From an uncultured Lactobacillus sp. (lineage in GTDB: Bacteria; Bacillota; Bacilli; Lactobacillales; Lactobacillaceae): a DNA stretch of 38,191 nt. The position numbers were made by a program, and so were the translations under genes. The stretch is from assembly GCF_947367085.1 (NCBI RefSeq), contig NZ_CANBCP010000013.1, forward strand, positions 1 through 38,191. The letters run 5' to 3'. The notes below the pieces were generated by a model that made no database searches, had not been told where the DNA came from, and was given only the letters and a program-made list of their open reading frames with translations. Shown one piece after another: positions 32,665 through 38,191 of this stretch (its first letter is position 1; the number at the start of each line of letters is the position of its first letter).

Positions 32665-33057
32665 ATGATTAAAGAAATTATGACAAGTGAAGGTAAGTAT
32701 GTAAAAATGTTGCCAGCCGGAACTAGAGTAAAAATTAATAAAGGAATTCCTTATTACGATTTAAATAATAAAAATTTATTTGGATATTCAGACGGTTATG
32801 ACTCTGGTTTTACTTTTCAATCAGTTTTTATTTTGAAAGATGTTTTATATGCTGTTATTCAAAGCGGTGCGAGAAATATTTTATATAGCTTAACTCAAGG
32901 CGGAGAATCAGGATATAGTTATGAACCTTTTGGAGAAGATAGTTACGCGCTAGCTCAGGTCATTGTGAAATATAGTGATTTAACTTTCATGGGGGGGGTA
33001 AAATCCGCCTTTATCAAGCTATTGCATCGTTTTTCTTTAAGAGGGGCGGTGTGTTAA
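32665..33057 (+). CDS. tail-tip accessory protein, paralog 1 of 4, with G8 tract
   Basis: 130 aa beginning MIKEIMTSEGKYVKMLPAGT. It shares with the next three genes an N-terminal I-x-E-I-M-T-x-x-G-K/V-F/Y-V motif, a divergent beta-rich middle, and a VKYSDL-like strand near the end. A run of eight G (32991-32998) encodes the end of M-G-G-V, after which a basic tail VKSAFIKLLHRFSLRG follows. Losing one G gives M-G-G-stop. Location after BppU suggests a baseplate decoration or adhesion role. No family recognised with confidence. Confidence 0.65.
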   Translation: MIKEIMTSEGKYVKMLPAGTRVKINKGIPYYDLNNKNLFGYSDGYDSGFTFQSVFILKDVLYAVIQSGARNILYSLTQGGESGYSYEPFGEDSYALAQVIVKYSDLTFMGGVKSAFIKLLHRFSLRGAVC

Positions 33058-33814
33058 ATGGTTATTAGCGAAATCATTACAAGTGCCGGAAAATTCATTA
33101 AAGATATTAGTGCTATGCACGTTTCTAATAAAGACGACATTGTAGATACTTATCGAGTTTCAGGTAGTGGAAACAACATTGAGGTCAATGTGAACTATGA
33201 TACATCTATTGGGAGTGCCTATAGACTACCACTAAGTGGTATCACAAGATACTCAGACAGACCTATGGCGACGATTATTCCAAATAAAGGAAGCTATGCT
33301 GGTCAGAAGTTTTATTGCTTTTATTACGGTGGGGGTGGTATGTATGGCGAAGGCGCTACGTACTACGTTGTTAAAGCTAGTGACGTCCAGCTAATTTCGG
33401 GGGGGGTAATTAGGTCCCTCTATAGACTGATATATCAACGTTTTCATAGCTTGGAGGTGGCATAAATGGCTATCTCTGAAATTATGACTGTTGAAGGTGT
33501 GTTTGTTCCTAAACTAGCTGGTAAAATTGTTCAATTTAATAATAATAATTCATCAATTGCACGCTATTATATGAATTTTAATCCAGATGCAAATACAAAT
33601 ACTGATAGAATAGTATTTTCAAGTTTGACTCCAGACGAATACAACAATGGGGCTATTTCAACAAGCATGTTGTATTTAATAATGGGCGTAATCACCGCTC
33701 CGAATGGAGAAAAATTTATACATATGATGACGCGATACAATTTTCAATATTGGTATAAATATAAAGACATTGAGCCTCTATTGAAAGACGCCACCTTTAT
33801 TTATAATGGGGGGG
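32991..33814 (+). repeat. three homopolymeric G tracts at homologous positions
   Basis: G8 at 32991-32998, G8 at 33399-33406 and G7 at 33808-33814, each followed by TA and about 60 nt of related sequence up to the next start codon. They lie at the same codon position of three paralogs in an AT-rich genome. Such tracts are prone to slippage in replication and transcription. Confidence 0.9.
33058..33465 (+). CDS. tail-tip accessory protein, paralog 2 of 4, with G8 tract
   Basis: 135 aa beginning MVISEIITSAGKFIKDISAM. The middle differs from its neighbours (YCFYYGGGGMYGEGATYY), and then VVKASDVQLI precedes the G8 tract (33399-33406) and a tail IRSLYRLIYQRFHSLEV. A +1 or -1 change in the G run leads to a stop within two codons. 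The ribosome binding site GAGGGGCGG lies within the end of the previous gene. Probably exposed on the tail tip. Confidence 0.65.
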   Translation: MVISEIITSAGKFIKDISAMHVSNKDDIVDTYRVSGSGNNIEVNVNYDTSIGSAYRLPLSGITRYSDRPMATIIPNKGSYAGQKFYCFYYGGGGMYGEGATYYVVKASDVQLISGGVIRSLYRLIYQRFHSLEVA

Positions 33815-33873
33815 TAGCTAAAGCCCTCTATATACGGCTGTTTAGCCACCTTGAAAGTGGGGTGGTTATATGA
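33466..33873 (+). CDS. tail-tip accessory protein, paralog 3 of 4, with G7 tract
   Basis: 135 aa beginning MAISEIMTVEGVFVPKLAGK. The middle is again different (MLYLIMGVITAPNGEKF), with a G7 tract (33808-33814) and the tail AKALYIRLFSHLESGVV. Any one-base change of the G run causes an immediate stop. GGAGG lies before the ATG, inside the tail of the previous gene. Confidence 0.65.
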   Translation: MAISEIMTVEGVFVPKLAGKIVQFNNNNSSIARYYMNFNPDANTNTDRIVFSSLTPDEYNNGAISTSMLYLIMGVITAPNGEKFIHMMTRYNFQYWYKYKDIEPLLKDATFIYNGGVAKALYIRLFSHLESGVVI

Positions 33874-34139
33874 TTGAAGAAATTTTAATTGGAAAATATA
33901 GATATGTTCCTGATCCTAATTGTTGGAGAATTGGGGAGCAACACTATTTTGTTGATGTTTATCAGTTAATGTCAGATGGAACACAAACACATCTTAGTGA
34001 GCCATTTGATAAAGATATTTCCGGCTTTTCAATTAATCGTGTTGTTTGGCGAGATAATACAAAATATTATGTTTTAGGTTCTGAACCTAATGCTTATTAC
34101 GTTAAAGCTAAAGATGTGAAATCTACCACATATATATAG
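33870..34139 (+). CDS. tail-tip accessory protein, paralog 4 of 4, without tract or tail
   Basis: 89 aa beginning MIEEILIGKYRYVPDPNCWR. It ends ...YYVKAKDVKSTTYI at the place where the G tract starts in paralogs 1-3, so it is a natural tailless version. It starts by ATGA-type overlap with paralog 3, behind a GGGGTGG site, and is followed by a terminator that closes the tail gene block. Confidence 0.65.
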   Translation: MIEEILIGKYRYVPDPNCWRIGEQHYFVDVYQLMSDGTQTHLSEPFDKDISGFSINRVVWRDNTKYYVLGSEPNAYYVKAKDVKSTTYI

Positions 34140-34145
34140 TTAGAT

Positions 34146-34168
34146 AAAGCCCCAGCGAGGGCTTTTTT
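34146..34168 (+). terminator. intrinsic terminator after the tail gene block
   Basis: AAAGCCC (34146-34152), loop CAGCGA, GGGCTTT (34159-34165), with three more Ts. It separates the tail-tip paralogs from the following lysis-side genes. Confidence 0.85.
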
Positions 34169-34190
34169 ATTTATGGAAGGAAAAATAATT

Positions 34191-34652
34191 ATGGAAGATT
34201 TAGTAAAACAATTAATCAAAATTTTAACGGACGGTTATCAAATCGCATATTTCTGCGATCCTGATAATGCAAACGAACTGTTCCACCACTTACCGGTGCC
34301 AGTTCCAAAGAATATCGCACAGGAAGATTTACCTTGGAGATTCCACTTGCAAAAGCCAGCCGAAGACTTGAAAGACGCAATCTGGAGCGATGCAACTCAA
34401 GATTGGATTGATAACTCTGGTAAATCTTTACCACTGCAAGTTAACCAACTTACTCGCAGTATTAAGACGATTTCTGATAATCAAAAAGCTAAGGATCAGC
34501 AAGTAGATAATACTTTAAAGGCATTACAAGAAGTTCAACAAACGCAAACTTCAATGACTGCAGTTGTTGGTCAATTGCTTCCAGCCGTTCAACAACTTTC
34601 ACAATTCGCTGCTAGCTTGCAAAAGGATACTGTAAAGGAAGGTGACAAGTAA
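34191..34652 (+). CDS. hypothetical tail/baseplate-associated protein, 153 aa
   Basis: ATG 34191 (MEDLVKQLIKILTDGYQIAY) has GGAAGGAAA upstream; ATG 34173 lies before that site. The N-terminal 60 residues are mixed. Residues about 85-150 form a coiled coil rich in Gln (QVNQLTRSIKTISDNQKAKD, LQEVQQTQTSMTAVVGQLL). This type of gene precedes XkdX in Lactobacillus phages. It may be a tail fibre accessory. No family recognised. Confidence 0.65.
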   Translation: MEDLVKQLIKILTDGYQIAYFCDPDNANELFHHLPVPVPKNIAQEDLPWRFHLQKPAEDLKDAIWSDATQDWIDNSGKSLPLQVNQLTRSIKTISDNQKAKDQQVDNTLKALQEVQQTQTSMTAVVGQLLPAVQQLSQFAASLQKDTVKEGDK

Positions 34653-34846
34653 TGTTTAATTTCAATTTTGACTGGACGGCATCAATGAAGGCTATGAAGG
34701 CTTTAGTCACTCAATCATACGAATGGGGCGCCCCCATCGAAGGCTTTGTTAAGACCGGAGCCATCACAGCTAAGGACTACAAAGAAATCACGGGTGATAC
34801 TTATGAAGCAGGAACTGGTGCAAGTGTGGAGAAACCTAAAGCTTAA
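34652..34846 (+). CDS. XkdX family protein
   Basis: 64 aa; ITAKDYKEITGDTYE is the XkdX signature, preceded by WTASMKAMKALVTQSYEWGA. These small proteins sit between tail and holin genes and are named from the PBSX locus; their role is not known. It overlaps the previous stop (TAATG) with AAGGAAGGTGA upstream. Confidence 0.8.
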   Translation: MFNFNFDWTASMKAMKALVTQSYEWGAPIEGFVKTGAITAKDYKEITGDTYEAGTGASVEKPKA

Positions 34847-35216
34847 TCCGCTCCATTTAATTCTTGGCTTAGTCATCGCTAGCATGGGAACAGCGCTATT
34901 AATTAACGATTCGTTTTTTTATTGGCCGCCCGAATGGCAATGGTTTTTTAATAACGATTTAGTTGATGCTATCGCACTAGCCATTGGTATTGGGTTGATT
35001 GCGTTTGTTGTCGCCGGCGGAAAAAGTCAGCTAGCTAATGCAATTCTGCTAGCACTATCAGCATTTTTTTTAACGATGCTGACGGTTTTGCAGATTGGTC
35101 ATGTGCTAGTGGTACACGACTATAGTCGTATTCTTTCGATTATTGCAATGATAGGCTGGTTGTTAGTGATCCAGTATTTGGCCATGCATTCTAAAACTGT
35201 GAAACGCAGGAAGTAG
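34803..35216 (+). CDS. polytopic membrane protein, holin-like
   Basis: About 137 aa with a likely start at ATG 34803 (MKQELVQVWRNLKLN) or GTG 34818, overlapping the XkdX gene. Hydrophobic segments are visible at LHLILGLVIASMGTALLI, AIALAIGIGLIAFVVAGG, ILLALSAFFLTMLTVLQIG and ILSIIAMIGWLLVIQYLAM, so there are about four spans, with a basic C-terminus (KTVKRRK). It is in the lysis cassette but does not match a holin family I can name; it may be a holin or a membrane accessory. Confidence 0.65.
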   Translation: MKQELVQVWRNLKLNPLHLILGLVIASMGTALLINDSFFYWPPEWQWFFNNDLVDAIALAIGIGLIAFVVAGGKSQLANAILLALSAFFLTMLTVLQIGHVLVVHDYSRILSIIAMIGWLLVIQYLAMHSKTVKRRK

Positions 35217-35226
35217 GTGATAAGAA

Positions 35227-35517
35227 GTGCAAGGATGGGCGAGTTTAATTCGTGAAATAGCACTTCTCATCTCTGGCGTTGTGTCAGGCATAACGGCGTG
35301 GAATGCTTTAAAGAAACTAAGTCATGATAATAACCAAAGCGACAAGGAAGAATTGCGACAAGATCGCGATTTATACCGTAAGCGTTGGTTAGACAGCGAA
35401 AAAGCATATGATGATTTAGATGCCGAGAATGAAGCATTGAGAAAAAAGATTAAGTGTTTGGAAAGTGAAAATTTAAGAGGTAAACAAAATGGAAAAACCA
35501 AGTGTAAGAACGATTGA
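35227..35517 (+). CDS. membrane-anchored coiled-coil protein, 96 aa
   Basis: A GTG start behind AGGTGATAAG. One N-terminal transmembrane helix (LIREIALLISGVVSGITAW) is followed by a charged coiled coil (KEELRQDRDLYRKRWLDSEK, EALRKKIKCLESENL). This matches small lysis-cassette proteins seen in lactobacillus phages. Function is unknown; an antiholin or spanin-like helper cannot be shown. It overlaps the next gene by 29 nt. Confidence 0.6.
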   Translation: MQGWASLIREIALLISGVVSGITAWNALKKLSHDNNQSDKEELRQDRDLYRKRWLDSEKAYDDLDAENEALRKKIKCLESENLRGKQNGKTKCKND

Positions 35518-35674
35518 TTATGTAGTATTGGTGCAATCAAGTGTTATGTCACTTGATGAAGTGCCTACAGATATTCAACAAGAGGTAGCCCGTTGGCTAT
35601 CTTTTTTCGTTAGTGGAAAACCTGAAGATGCTAAGCGGGCTGATAAGGATGTGAAGGAACATGAAGACGATTAG
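35489..35674 (+). CDS. hypothetical small protein of the lysis cassette, 61 aa
   Basis: MEKPSVRTIDYVVLVQSSVM followed by an acidic helical tail (DAKRADKDVKEHEDD). AAGAGG lies 7-8 nt upstream. It is flanked by overlapping genes on both sides. No recognised domain. Confidence 0.55.
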   Translation: MEKPSVRTIDYVVLVQSSVMSLDEVPTDIQQEVARWLSFFVSGKPEDAKRADKDVKEHEDD

Positions 35675-36050
35675 TGAGTGGCTGCCTTGGGCGGCGATGG
35701 TTGTGATGTATGTAGCTGGTAAGATTGCCAGTTACTACGAATACAGCAAAAAGAATGATCCAGAAATAGCAGGTAAACTTAAACATATTGGTGAACTCGC
35801 TAAGTGGGCAGTTGCTAACCAAGAACGATATGACAAGCCGGGAACATCTAAGTTTGAAGATGCGGTTAAGTCAGTTGAAAGCCAGGTTAAGGATCAAGGT
35901 GTAGACACTGCAACTATTAAAGGCGCAGTTCAGTATGAGTATGAACAAACTCATAAGTCCAAACCTGAGCCAATTGAAATTCCTAAGGTTACCACACCTT
36001 CACCAGTTCATGATGAAGATGCAGTTTTAGATAACTTAGAGGTTAAGTAA
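35661..36050 (+). CDS. holin, LLH family
   Basis: 129 aa. One N-terminal transmembrane helix (WLPWAAMVVMYVAGKIASYY) precedes the characteristic LLH-family segment GKLKHIGELAKWAVANQERY and a hydrophilic C-terminal half (KGAVQYEYEQTHKSKPEPIE). It forms the membrane lesion that releases or activates the endolysin at the end of infection. Located directly before the endolysin, and overlapping the previous gene by 14 nt. Confidence 0.85.
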   Translation: MKTISEWLPWAAMVVMYVAGKIASYYEYSKKNDPEIAGKLKHIGELAKWAVANQERYDKPGTSKFEDAVKSVESQVKDQGVDTATIKGAVQYEYEQTHKSKPEPIEIPKVTTPSPVHDEDAVLDNLEVK

Positions 36051-36181
36051 TGACTTATAACGAATATGTTTTTAACAGTTTTCCTCACGAAACTGAACCA
36101 CCTAGAAAGGCGGTGTTAAAGAATGCAGAAAAACACGTTTGGCGTGGATGTAGCCAGCTACCAATCAAAAAATCTAGATAG
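36050..36181 (+). CDS. possible 43-aa ORF overlapping the endolysin start
   Basis: ATG 36050 overlaps the holin stop and has GAGGT upstream. It encodes MTYNEYVFNSFPHETEPPRK and then runs 59 nt into the endolysin gene in another frame. Either a small translated ORF coupling holin and endolysin expression, or chance. The first 24 codons do not overlap another gene. Confidence 0.35.
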   Translation: MTYNEYVFNSFPHETEPPRKAVLKNAEKHVWRGCSQLPIKKSR

Positions 36182-37217
36182 TTATGCGAAAGCTGGAGCT
36201 AAGTTTGCGATCGTGAAAGTGAGTCAAAGCACCACTTACACCAATCCTAATGGGGCTGGTCAGATCGCTAGTGCTAAAGCTAACCACATGGAAGTGATGG
36301 GTTACTTTTATGCTACTTTTAGCGGTAACTCAAGCATTGCAAGACTAGAAGCACAGTACGCTGTAGCTACTGCTAAAGTTATGGGCTTGCCAGCCGGTAG
36401 CTACTTGGCAACTGACTGGGAAACAGGTTCGGGAAATGTAACTAGAGGGCCAGCAGCCTATAATACCAGCGCTATTCTGACTTCTATGGACGTAATCAAA
36501 CAAGCAGGGTATAAGCCTATGCTTTATTCTGGCGCCAGCTTGCTGAAAAATGCAGTCTTTACCAGTCAAATTATCGCTAAGTATTCAAACAGTTTATGGG
36601 TAGCAGCTTATCCAGCCGGTAATGGCACGGCTGTCTCAAGTCCTAATTTTAATTACTTCCCATCTATGGACGGTGTAGCCATCTGGCAATTTACCGACAA
36701 CTGGCGCAACCTTGGTGTAGATGGTAATATTGCCATTATCAACACTGATAAACAAGCAGAAAAAGAAGGTGACGAAATGAGTTGGCATCCCTTAGTAAAC
36801 TATAATGAGTTAGGTCGTTTTATGGTTACACGTCCAAGCGGTGCGCAACTTTACGAAGATGCTACTTTAACCCAACCTATAAAAGGCAGTATCAAGAAAC
36901 CGGGCGAAACGTATAAGATATTTAAAGCTAAAGATGGTGCAGTAAACGCAGGCGGCTCTCAATGGTTTGCGCAATCTGACGGGATTACTAAGATCAATCC
37001 TTTAGCGGTTAACGATAAGGCTAACGGCGTAGTGTGTCAGATTACCGCCGATGACGCTTATACGCAAGCCGAAACAAAACCTTCAGCTGGTATTGAGCAT
37101 TTACCAAAAGGTAACTCTTACAAAGTATTCGGTCGGGTAGGTAAGTATCTAATCGTATATGGTAAGAACGGCGGTAAATATTTATCAGCTAATAAATGTA
37201 AAATTATCCTATATTAA
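36123..37217 (+). CDS. endolysin: GH25 muramidase with cell wall-binding domain
   Basis: 364 aa. The N-terminal GH25 domain (about 1-200) has GVDVASYQ with D9 and ATDWETG with the catalytic pair D98/E100, and ends near VAIWQFTDNWRNLGVDGN. It cuts the glycan between MurNAc and GlcNAc. After a short linker, two SH3-like or SLAP-like repeats (about 225-290 and 300-364) bind the wall. An in-frame ATG at 36777 with AAGGTGA upstream could make the binding region separately. AAAGGCGG precedes the main ATG. No signal peptide, so it depends on the holin. Confidence 0.93.
   Translation: MQKNTFGVDVASYQSKNLDSYAKAGAKFAIVKVSQSTTYTNPNGAGQIASAKANHMEVMGYFYATFSGNSSIARLEAQYAVATAKVMGLPAGSYLATDWETGSGNVTRGPAAYNTSAILTSMDVIKQAGYKPMLYSGASLLKNAVFTSQIIAKYSNSLWVAAYPAGNGTAVSSPNFNYFPSMDGVAIWQFTDNWRNLGVDGNIAIINTDKQAEKEGDEMSWHPLVNYNELGRFMVTRPSGAQLYEDATLTQPIKGSIKKPGETYKIFKAKDGAVNAGGSQWFAQSDGITKINPLAVNDKANGVVCQITADDAYTQAETKPSAGIEHLPKGNSYKVFGRVGKYLIVYGKNGGKYLSANKCKIILY
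36777..37217 (+). CDS. possible internally initiated cell wall-binding subunit of the endolysin
   Basis: ATG 36777 is in frame (residue 219) with AAGGTGA (36766-36772) about 7 nt upstream, exactly at the junction of the GH25 and binding domains. It would give a 146-aa product beginning MSWHPLVNYNELGRFMV. Such internal starts are known in several endolysins, where free binding domains associate with the full enzyme. Evidence here is only the site and its placement. Confidence 0.45.
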   Translation: MSWHPLVNYNELGRFMVTRPSGAQLYEDATLTQPIKGSIKKPGETYKIFKAKDGAVNAGGSQWFAQSDGITKINPLAVNDKANGVVCQITADDAYTQAETKPSAGIEHLPKGNSYKVFGRVGKYLIVYGKNGGKYLSANKCKIILY

Positions 37218-37221
37218 AATT

Positions 37222-37261
37222 AAAAGCCACTCTGGAGCGTTTGCCCTGGAGTGGCTTTTTT
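37222..37261 (+). terminator. late operon terminator after the endolysin
   Basis: An 11-bp perfect stem, AAAAGCCACTC (37222-37232) and GAGTGGCTTTT (37249-37259), followed by Ts to 37261. It closes the late transcript 4 nt after the endolysin stop. Confidence 0.9.
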
Positions 37262-37299
37262 GTTGTGAAATAAAATATGTGATTTATACTGTGATTCTG

Positions 37300-37391
37300 T
37301 GTTATACTTTACTTGCAACAAAGTTAGGAATTCAAAATTTCAAGCACTCAAAAAGCATTACCTGATAGCTACAAAAGGTAATGCTTTTTTT
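37300..37391 (+). ncRNA. antitoxin RNA of the Fst-type type I module (RNA II-like)
   Basis: An extended -10 TGTTATACT (37300-37308) predicts a start near 37315. The RNA of about 75 nt would end at AAAAGCATTACC/GGTAATGCTTTT (37351-37362 and 37377-37388), a bidirectional terminator. It carries AAGTTAGGAATTC (37321-37333) and TTTCAAGCACTCA (37338-37350). Both recur, in the same orientation, over the start of the toxin gene (37524-37536 and 37537-37550). The RNA is thus complementary to the toxin mRNA's translation start, the par-type mechanism. Confidence 0.7.
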
Positions 37392-37429
37392 ATCGCTTAG
37401 TGCAACTTGCTAAGCGCTGAGGGTAGAAA

Positions 37430-37578
37430 GGCAACTATTTATTTTTCCGGTTGTTATGCCAATCATCTAACCAGTGATCGAATAGTGCAAGTACTATACC
37501 CACAAGGACTGGGGCGACAACCGAAGTTAGGAATTCTTTCAAAACACTCACCTCCTTTCAAGGGGAGGCATAGTTGCC
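37430..37578 (-). promoter_or_regulatory. folding elements of the toxin mRNA
   Basis: GGCAACTAT (37430-37438) and ATAGTTGCC (37570-37578) form a 9-bp inverted repeat that joins the 5' end of the toxin mRNA to the sequence around its stop codon. CCTCC (37551-37555) and GGAGG (37564-37568) form a second hairpin that hides the toxin ribosome binding site. Both correspond to the translation-limiting structures of par-type toxin mRNAs. Confidence 0.65.
37435..37542 (-). CDS. Fst family type I toxin, 35 aa
   Basis: The minus-strand frame begins with TTG 37542, 8 nt after GGAGG, and encodes MKEFLTSVVAPVLVGIVLAL then FDHWLDDWHNNRKNK. The APVLVG-x-V-L...W-L core, single transmembrane helix and charged tail are the Fst/Ldr pattern (family length about 33 aa). 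Such peptides damage the membrane if the antitoxin RNA decays. The module is located between the late operon and attR, suggesting prophage maintenance. An alternative GTG at 37551 overlaps the ribosome binding site. Confidence 0.85.
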   Translation of the reverse strand: MKEFLTSVVAPVLVGIVLALFDHWLDDWHNNRKNK

Positions 37579-37585
37579 AGAAATA

Positions 37586-37594
37586 ATTATATCA
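37586..37594 (-). promoter_or_regulatory. toxin promoter, extended -10
   Basis: On the minus strand TGATATAAT (37594 down to 37586) is an extended -10 element. Its predicted start near 37579 coincides with the beginning of the 5' end helix. No good -35 is visible. The right arm-type integrase repeats lie just upstream (37604-37625). Confidence 0.55.
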
Positions 37595-37603
37595 AAGAAT
37601 TAA

Positions 37604-37625
37604 ATGACTAGGAATTTGACTAGGA
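37604..37625. repeat. right arm-type integrase repeats
   Basis: ATGACTAGGA (37604-37613) and TTGACTAGGA (37616-37625) are direct repeats in the same orientation as the pair at 2764-2784. They lie 94 bp inside attR. They overlap the upstream region of the toxin promoter. Confidence 0.65.
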
Positions 37626-37718
37626 AAAACTAATAAACAGTATTTAAATAAACTATAAATATGCTTATATAATAGAAAATTAACGGTTTATTTTAAACAA
37701 AAGCACCAATATATTGAA

Positions 37719-37735
37719 CCCCTCATCTCCACTAT
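37719..37735 (+). other. attR core, displaced 3' end of ssrA
   Basis: The identical 17-bp core CCCCTCATCTCCACTAT, preceded by phage sequence (TATTGAA) instead of the tmRNA T-arm. It marks the right end of the prophage. Confidence 0.9.
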
Positions 37736-37770
37736 TAATATTTTCGTAGATGATATGATCATCTAAGCCT

Positions 37771-37804
37771 AAAAAGTACCTTTAGTTTATCAAGGGTACT
37801 TTTT
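37771..37804 (+). terminator. original ssrA terminator, displaced by the prophage
   Basis: AAAAAGTACC (37771-37780) and GGTACTTTTT (37795-37804) form a 10-bp perfect stem with a T-run, 36 bp beyond attR. Without the prophage it would lie about 60 bp past the tmRNA 3' end. Confidence 0.8.
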
Positions 37805-37917
37805 ATTTATCTTAAAATTTGATCTTAGATAAAATTTATTCTTTCAAAAGTTACTTAATGCTCAGAGCTAAAAATATGGAAAGAATGAAACAGTTTGCTA
37901 CTGATGATGTATAAAAT

Positions 37918-37944
37918 AAAAACCACCTATCAAAGGTGGTTTTT
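37918..37944. terminator. bidirectional terminator in the right flank
   Basis: AAAAACCACC (37918-37927) and GGTGGTTTTT (37935-37944), loop TATCAAA. It could serve a minus-strand gene entering from the right or short plus-strand transcripts. No convincing gene lies on either side within the window. Confidence 0.75.
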
Positions 37945-38055
37945 ATTAGCTAATTATTATTTAAATCAGTATCTGTTTTAGTGGTTTCAGAATTTTGATT
38001 ATTCATCCCTAATGCGTATTTTTGTAGATTGATACAATAAATTCTTAACCAAATT

Positions 38056-38191
38056 ATGAGACGTTTAGGATTCATTCTAATGGCAGCATTAGGGCTGACG
38101 TCTTGCTTGAGCGACCCGTTATGGAATGGCTCTCCTGTGCTTCAGGGAGAGGTTTCCATTAAACTACGGCAGGAGCCGGCCCTGACAGCCA
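38056..38191. other. GC-rich right edge with hairpin, unresolved
   Basis: From about 38085 the base composition rises clearly above the surroundings. ATGGAA (38121-38126) and CTCTCC (38130-38135) pair with GGAGAG (38146-38151) and TTCCAT (38154-38159) in a long hairpin. An ORF from ATG 38056 stays open to the window end (MRRLGFILMAALGLTSC, lipoprotein-like) but has no ribosome binding site. It could be the end of an insertion element, a structured RNA or a gene cut by the window. The interval 37736-38055 holds only the two terminators and no supportable gene. Confidence 0.35.

Larger units (their letters stand above)
2696..37735. mobile_element. temperate siphovirus prophage integrated in ssrA
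   Basis: A 35-kb prophage bounded by a 17-bp direct repeat (2696-2712 and 37719-37735). It has an integrase next to the left end, divergent cI and cro genes, replication genes, an HNH/terminase packaging module, complete head and tail genes with a 981-aa tape measure protein, holins and endolysin. Every core siphophage function can be assigned, and the only obvious lesion is a frameshift in the early helicase. The long tape measure, Dit and Tal indicate a non-contractile tail. The HNH gene next to terminase suggests cos-type packaging. Confidence 0.95.

Noticed and set aside
32991..33814. Diversity-generating retroelement acting on the tail-tip genes
   Set aside because: No reverse transcriptase gene or template repeat is present; the variability signal is confined to G tracts and cassette middles.
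36345..36569. Minus-strand frame within the endolysin
   Set aside because: Shadow of the GH25 coding frame, without initiation signals.
37858..37914. Short plus-strand ORF (MLRAKNMERMKQFATDDV) in the right flank
   Set aside because: It is only 18 codons, has no ribosome binding site and no context; at most a gene remnant.

Overview
This AT-rich window comes from a Firmicute of the Lactobacillales, most likely a Lactobacillus of the gasseri/johnsonii group. That is my inference from the ytxK-like methyltransferase - ackA - ssrA order, the codon usage, and phage genes that resemble those of Lactobacillus siphophages. Bases 1-2708 are host chromosome: a methyltransferase, acetate kinase and the tmRNA gene. 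A complete-looking temperate siphovirus of about 35 kb (2696-37735) is inserted at the 3' end of the tmRNA gene. A 17-bp direct repeat marks its two ends. Host sequence resumes at 37736 with a terminator that probably belonged to the tmRNA gene before insertion.

Layout of the prophage. The leftward lysogeny module (2800-5441) encodes a tyrosine integrase, a DUF4352-type lipoprotein, an ImmA/IrrE-type metallopeptidase and a CI-like repressor. The switch region (5442-5706) is full of AAGTA/TACTT half-sites and holds a long RNA hairpin. The rightward early region (5707-13202) encodes Cro and a second HTH protein, several very small ORFs, a Gp157-like protein, a DEAD-box helicase split by a 1-nt frameshift, a Sak4-like ATPase, a DUF669 protein, a prim-pol and a VirE-like ATPase. 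A 350-bp non-coding stretch with eight GTGTGACA iterons beside an AT-rich tract follows and looks like the replication origin. The middle region (13572-16083) carries small accessory genes, a VRR-NUC nuclease and an ArpU-type late regulator. A 416-bp gap holds a branched candidate RNA and a strong terminator.

The late region (16500-37217) runs in the usual order: HNH endonuclease, terminase small and large subunits, portal, minor head protein, scaffold, capsid, connectors, tail tube, tail chaperones (with a -1 frameshift site), tape measure, Dit, Tal, BppU-like baseplate protein, four tandem paralogous small tail-end proteins, holin-like membrane proteins and a GH25 endolysin. Three of the four tandem paralogs carry a G7-G8 homopolymer at the same place near the 3' end.

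Between the endolysin and attR lies a compact type I toxin-antitoxin module of the Fst/par type, with a 35-aa toxin on the minus strand and a convergent antisense RNA on the plus strand. It is too small for ordinary gene calling. The most interesting items are this module, the poly-G paralog cassettes, the two unexplained structured RNAs (5558-5638 and about 16225-16345), the iteron origin, integrase arm-type repeats built into a terminator loop, and an internal start in the endolysin.
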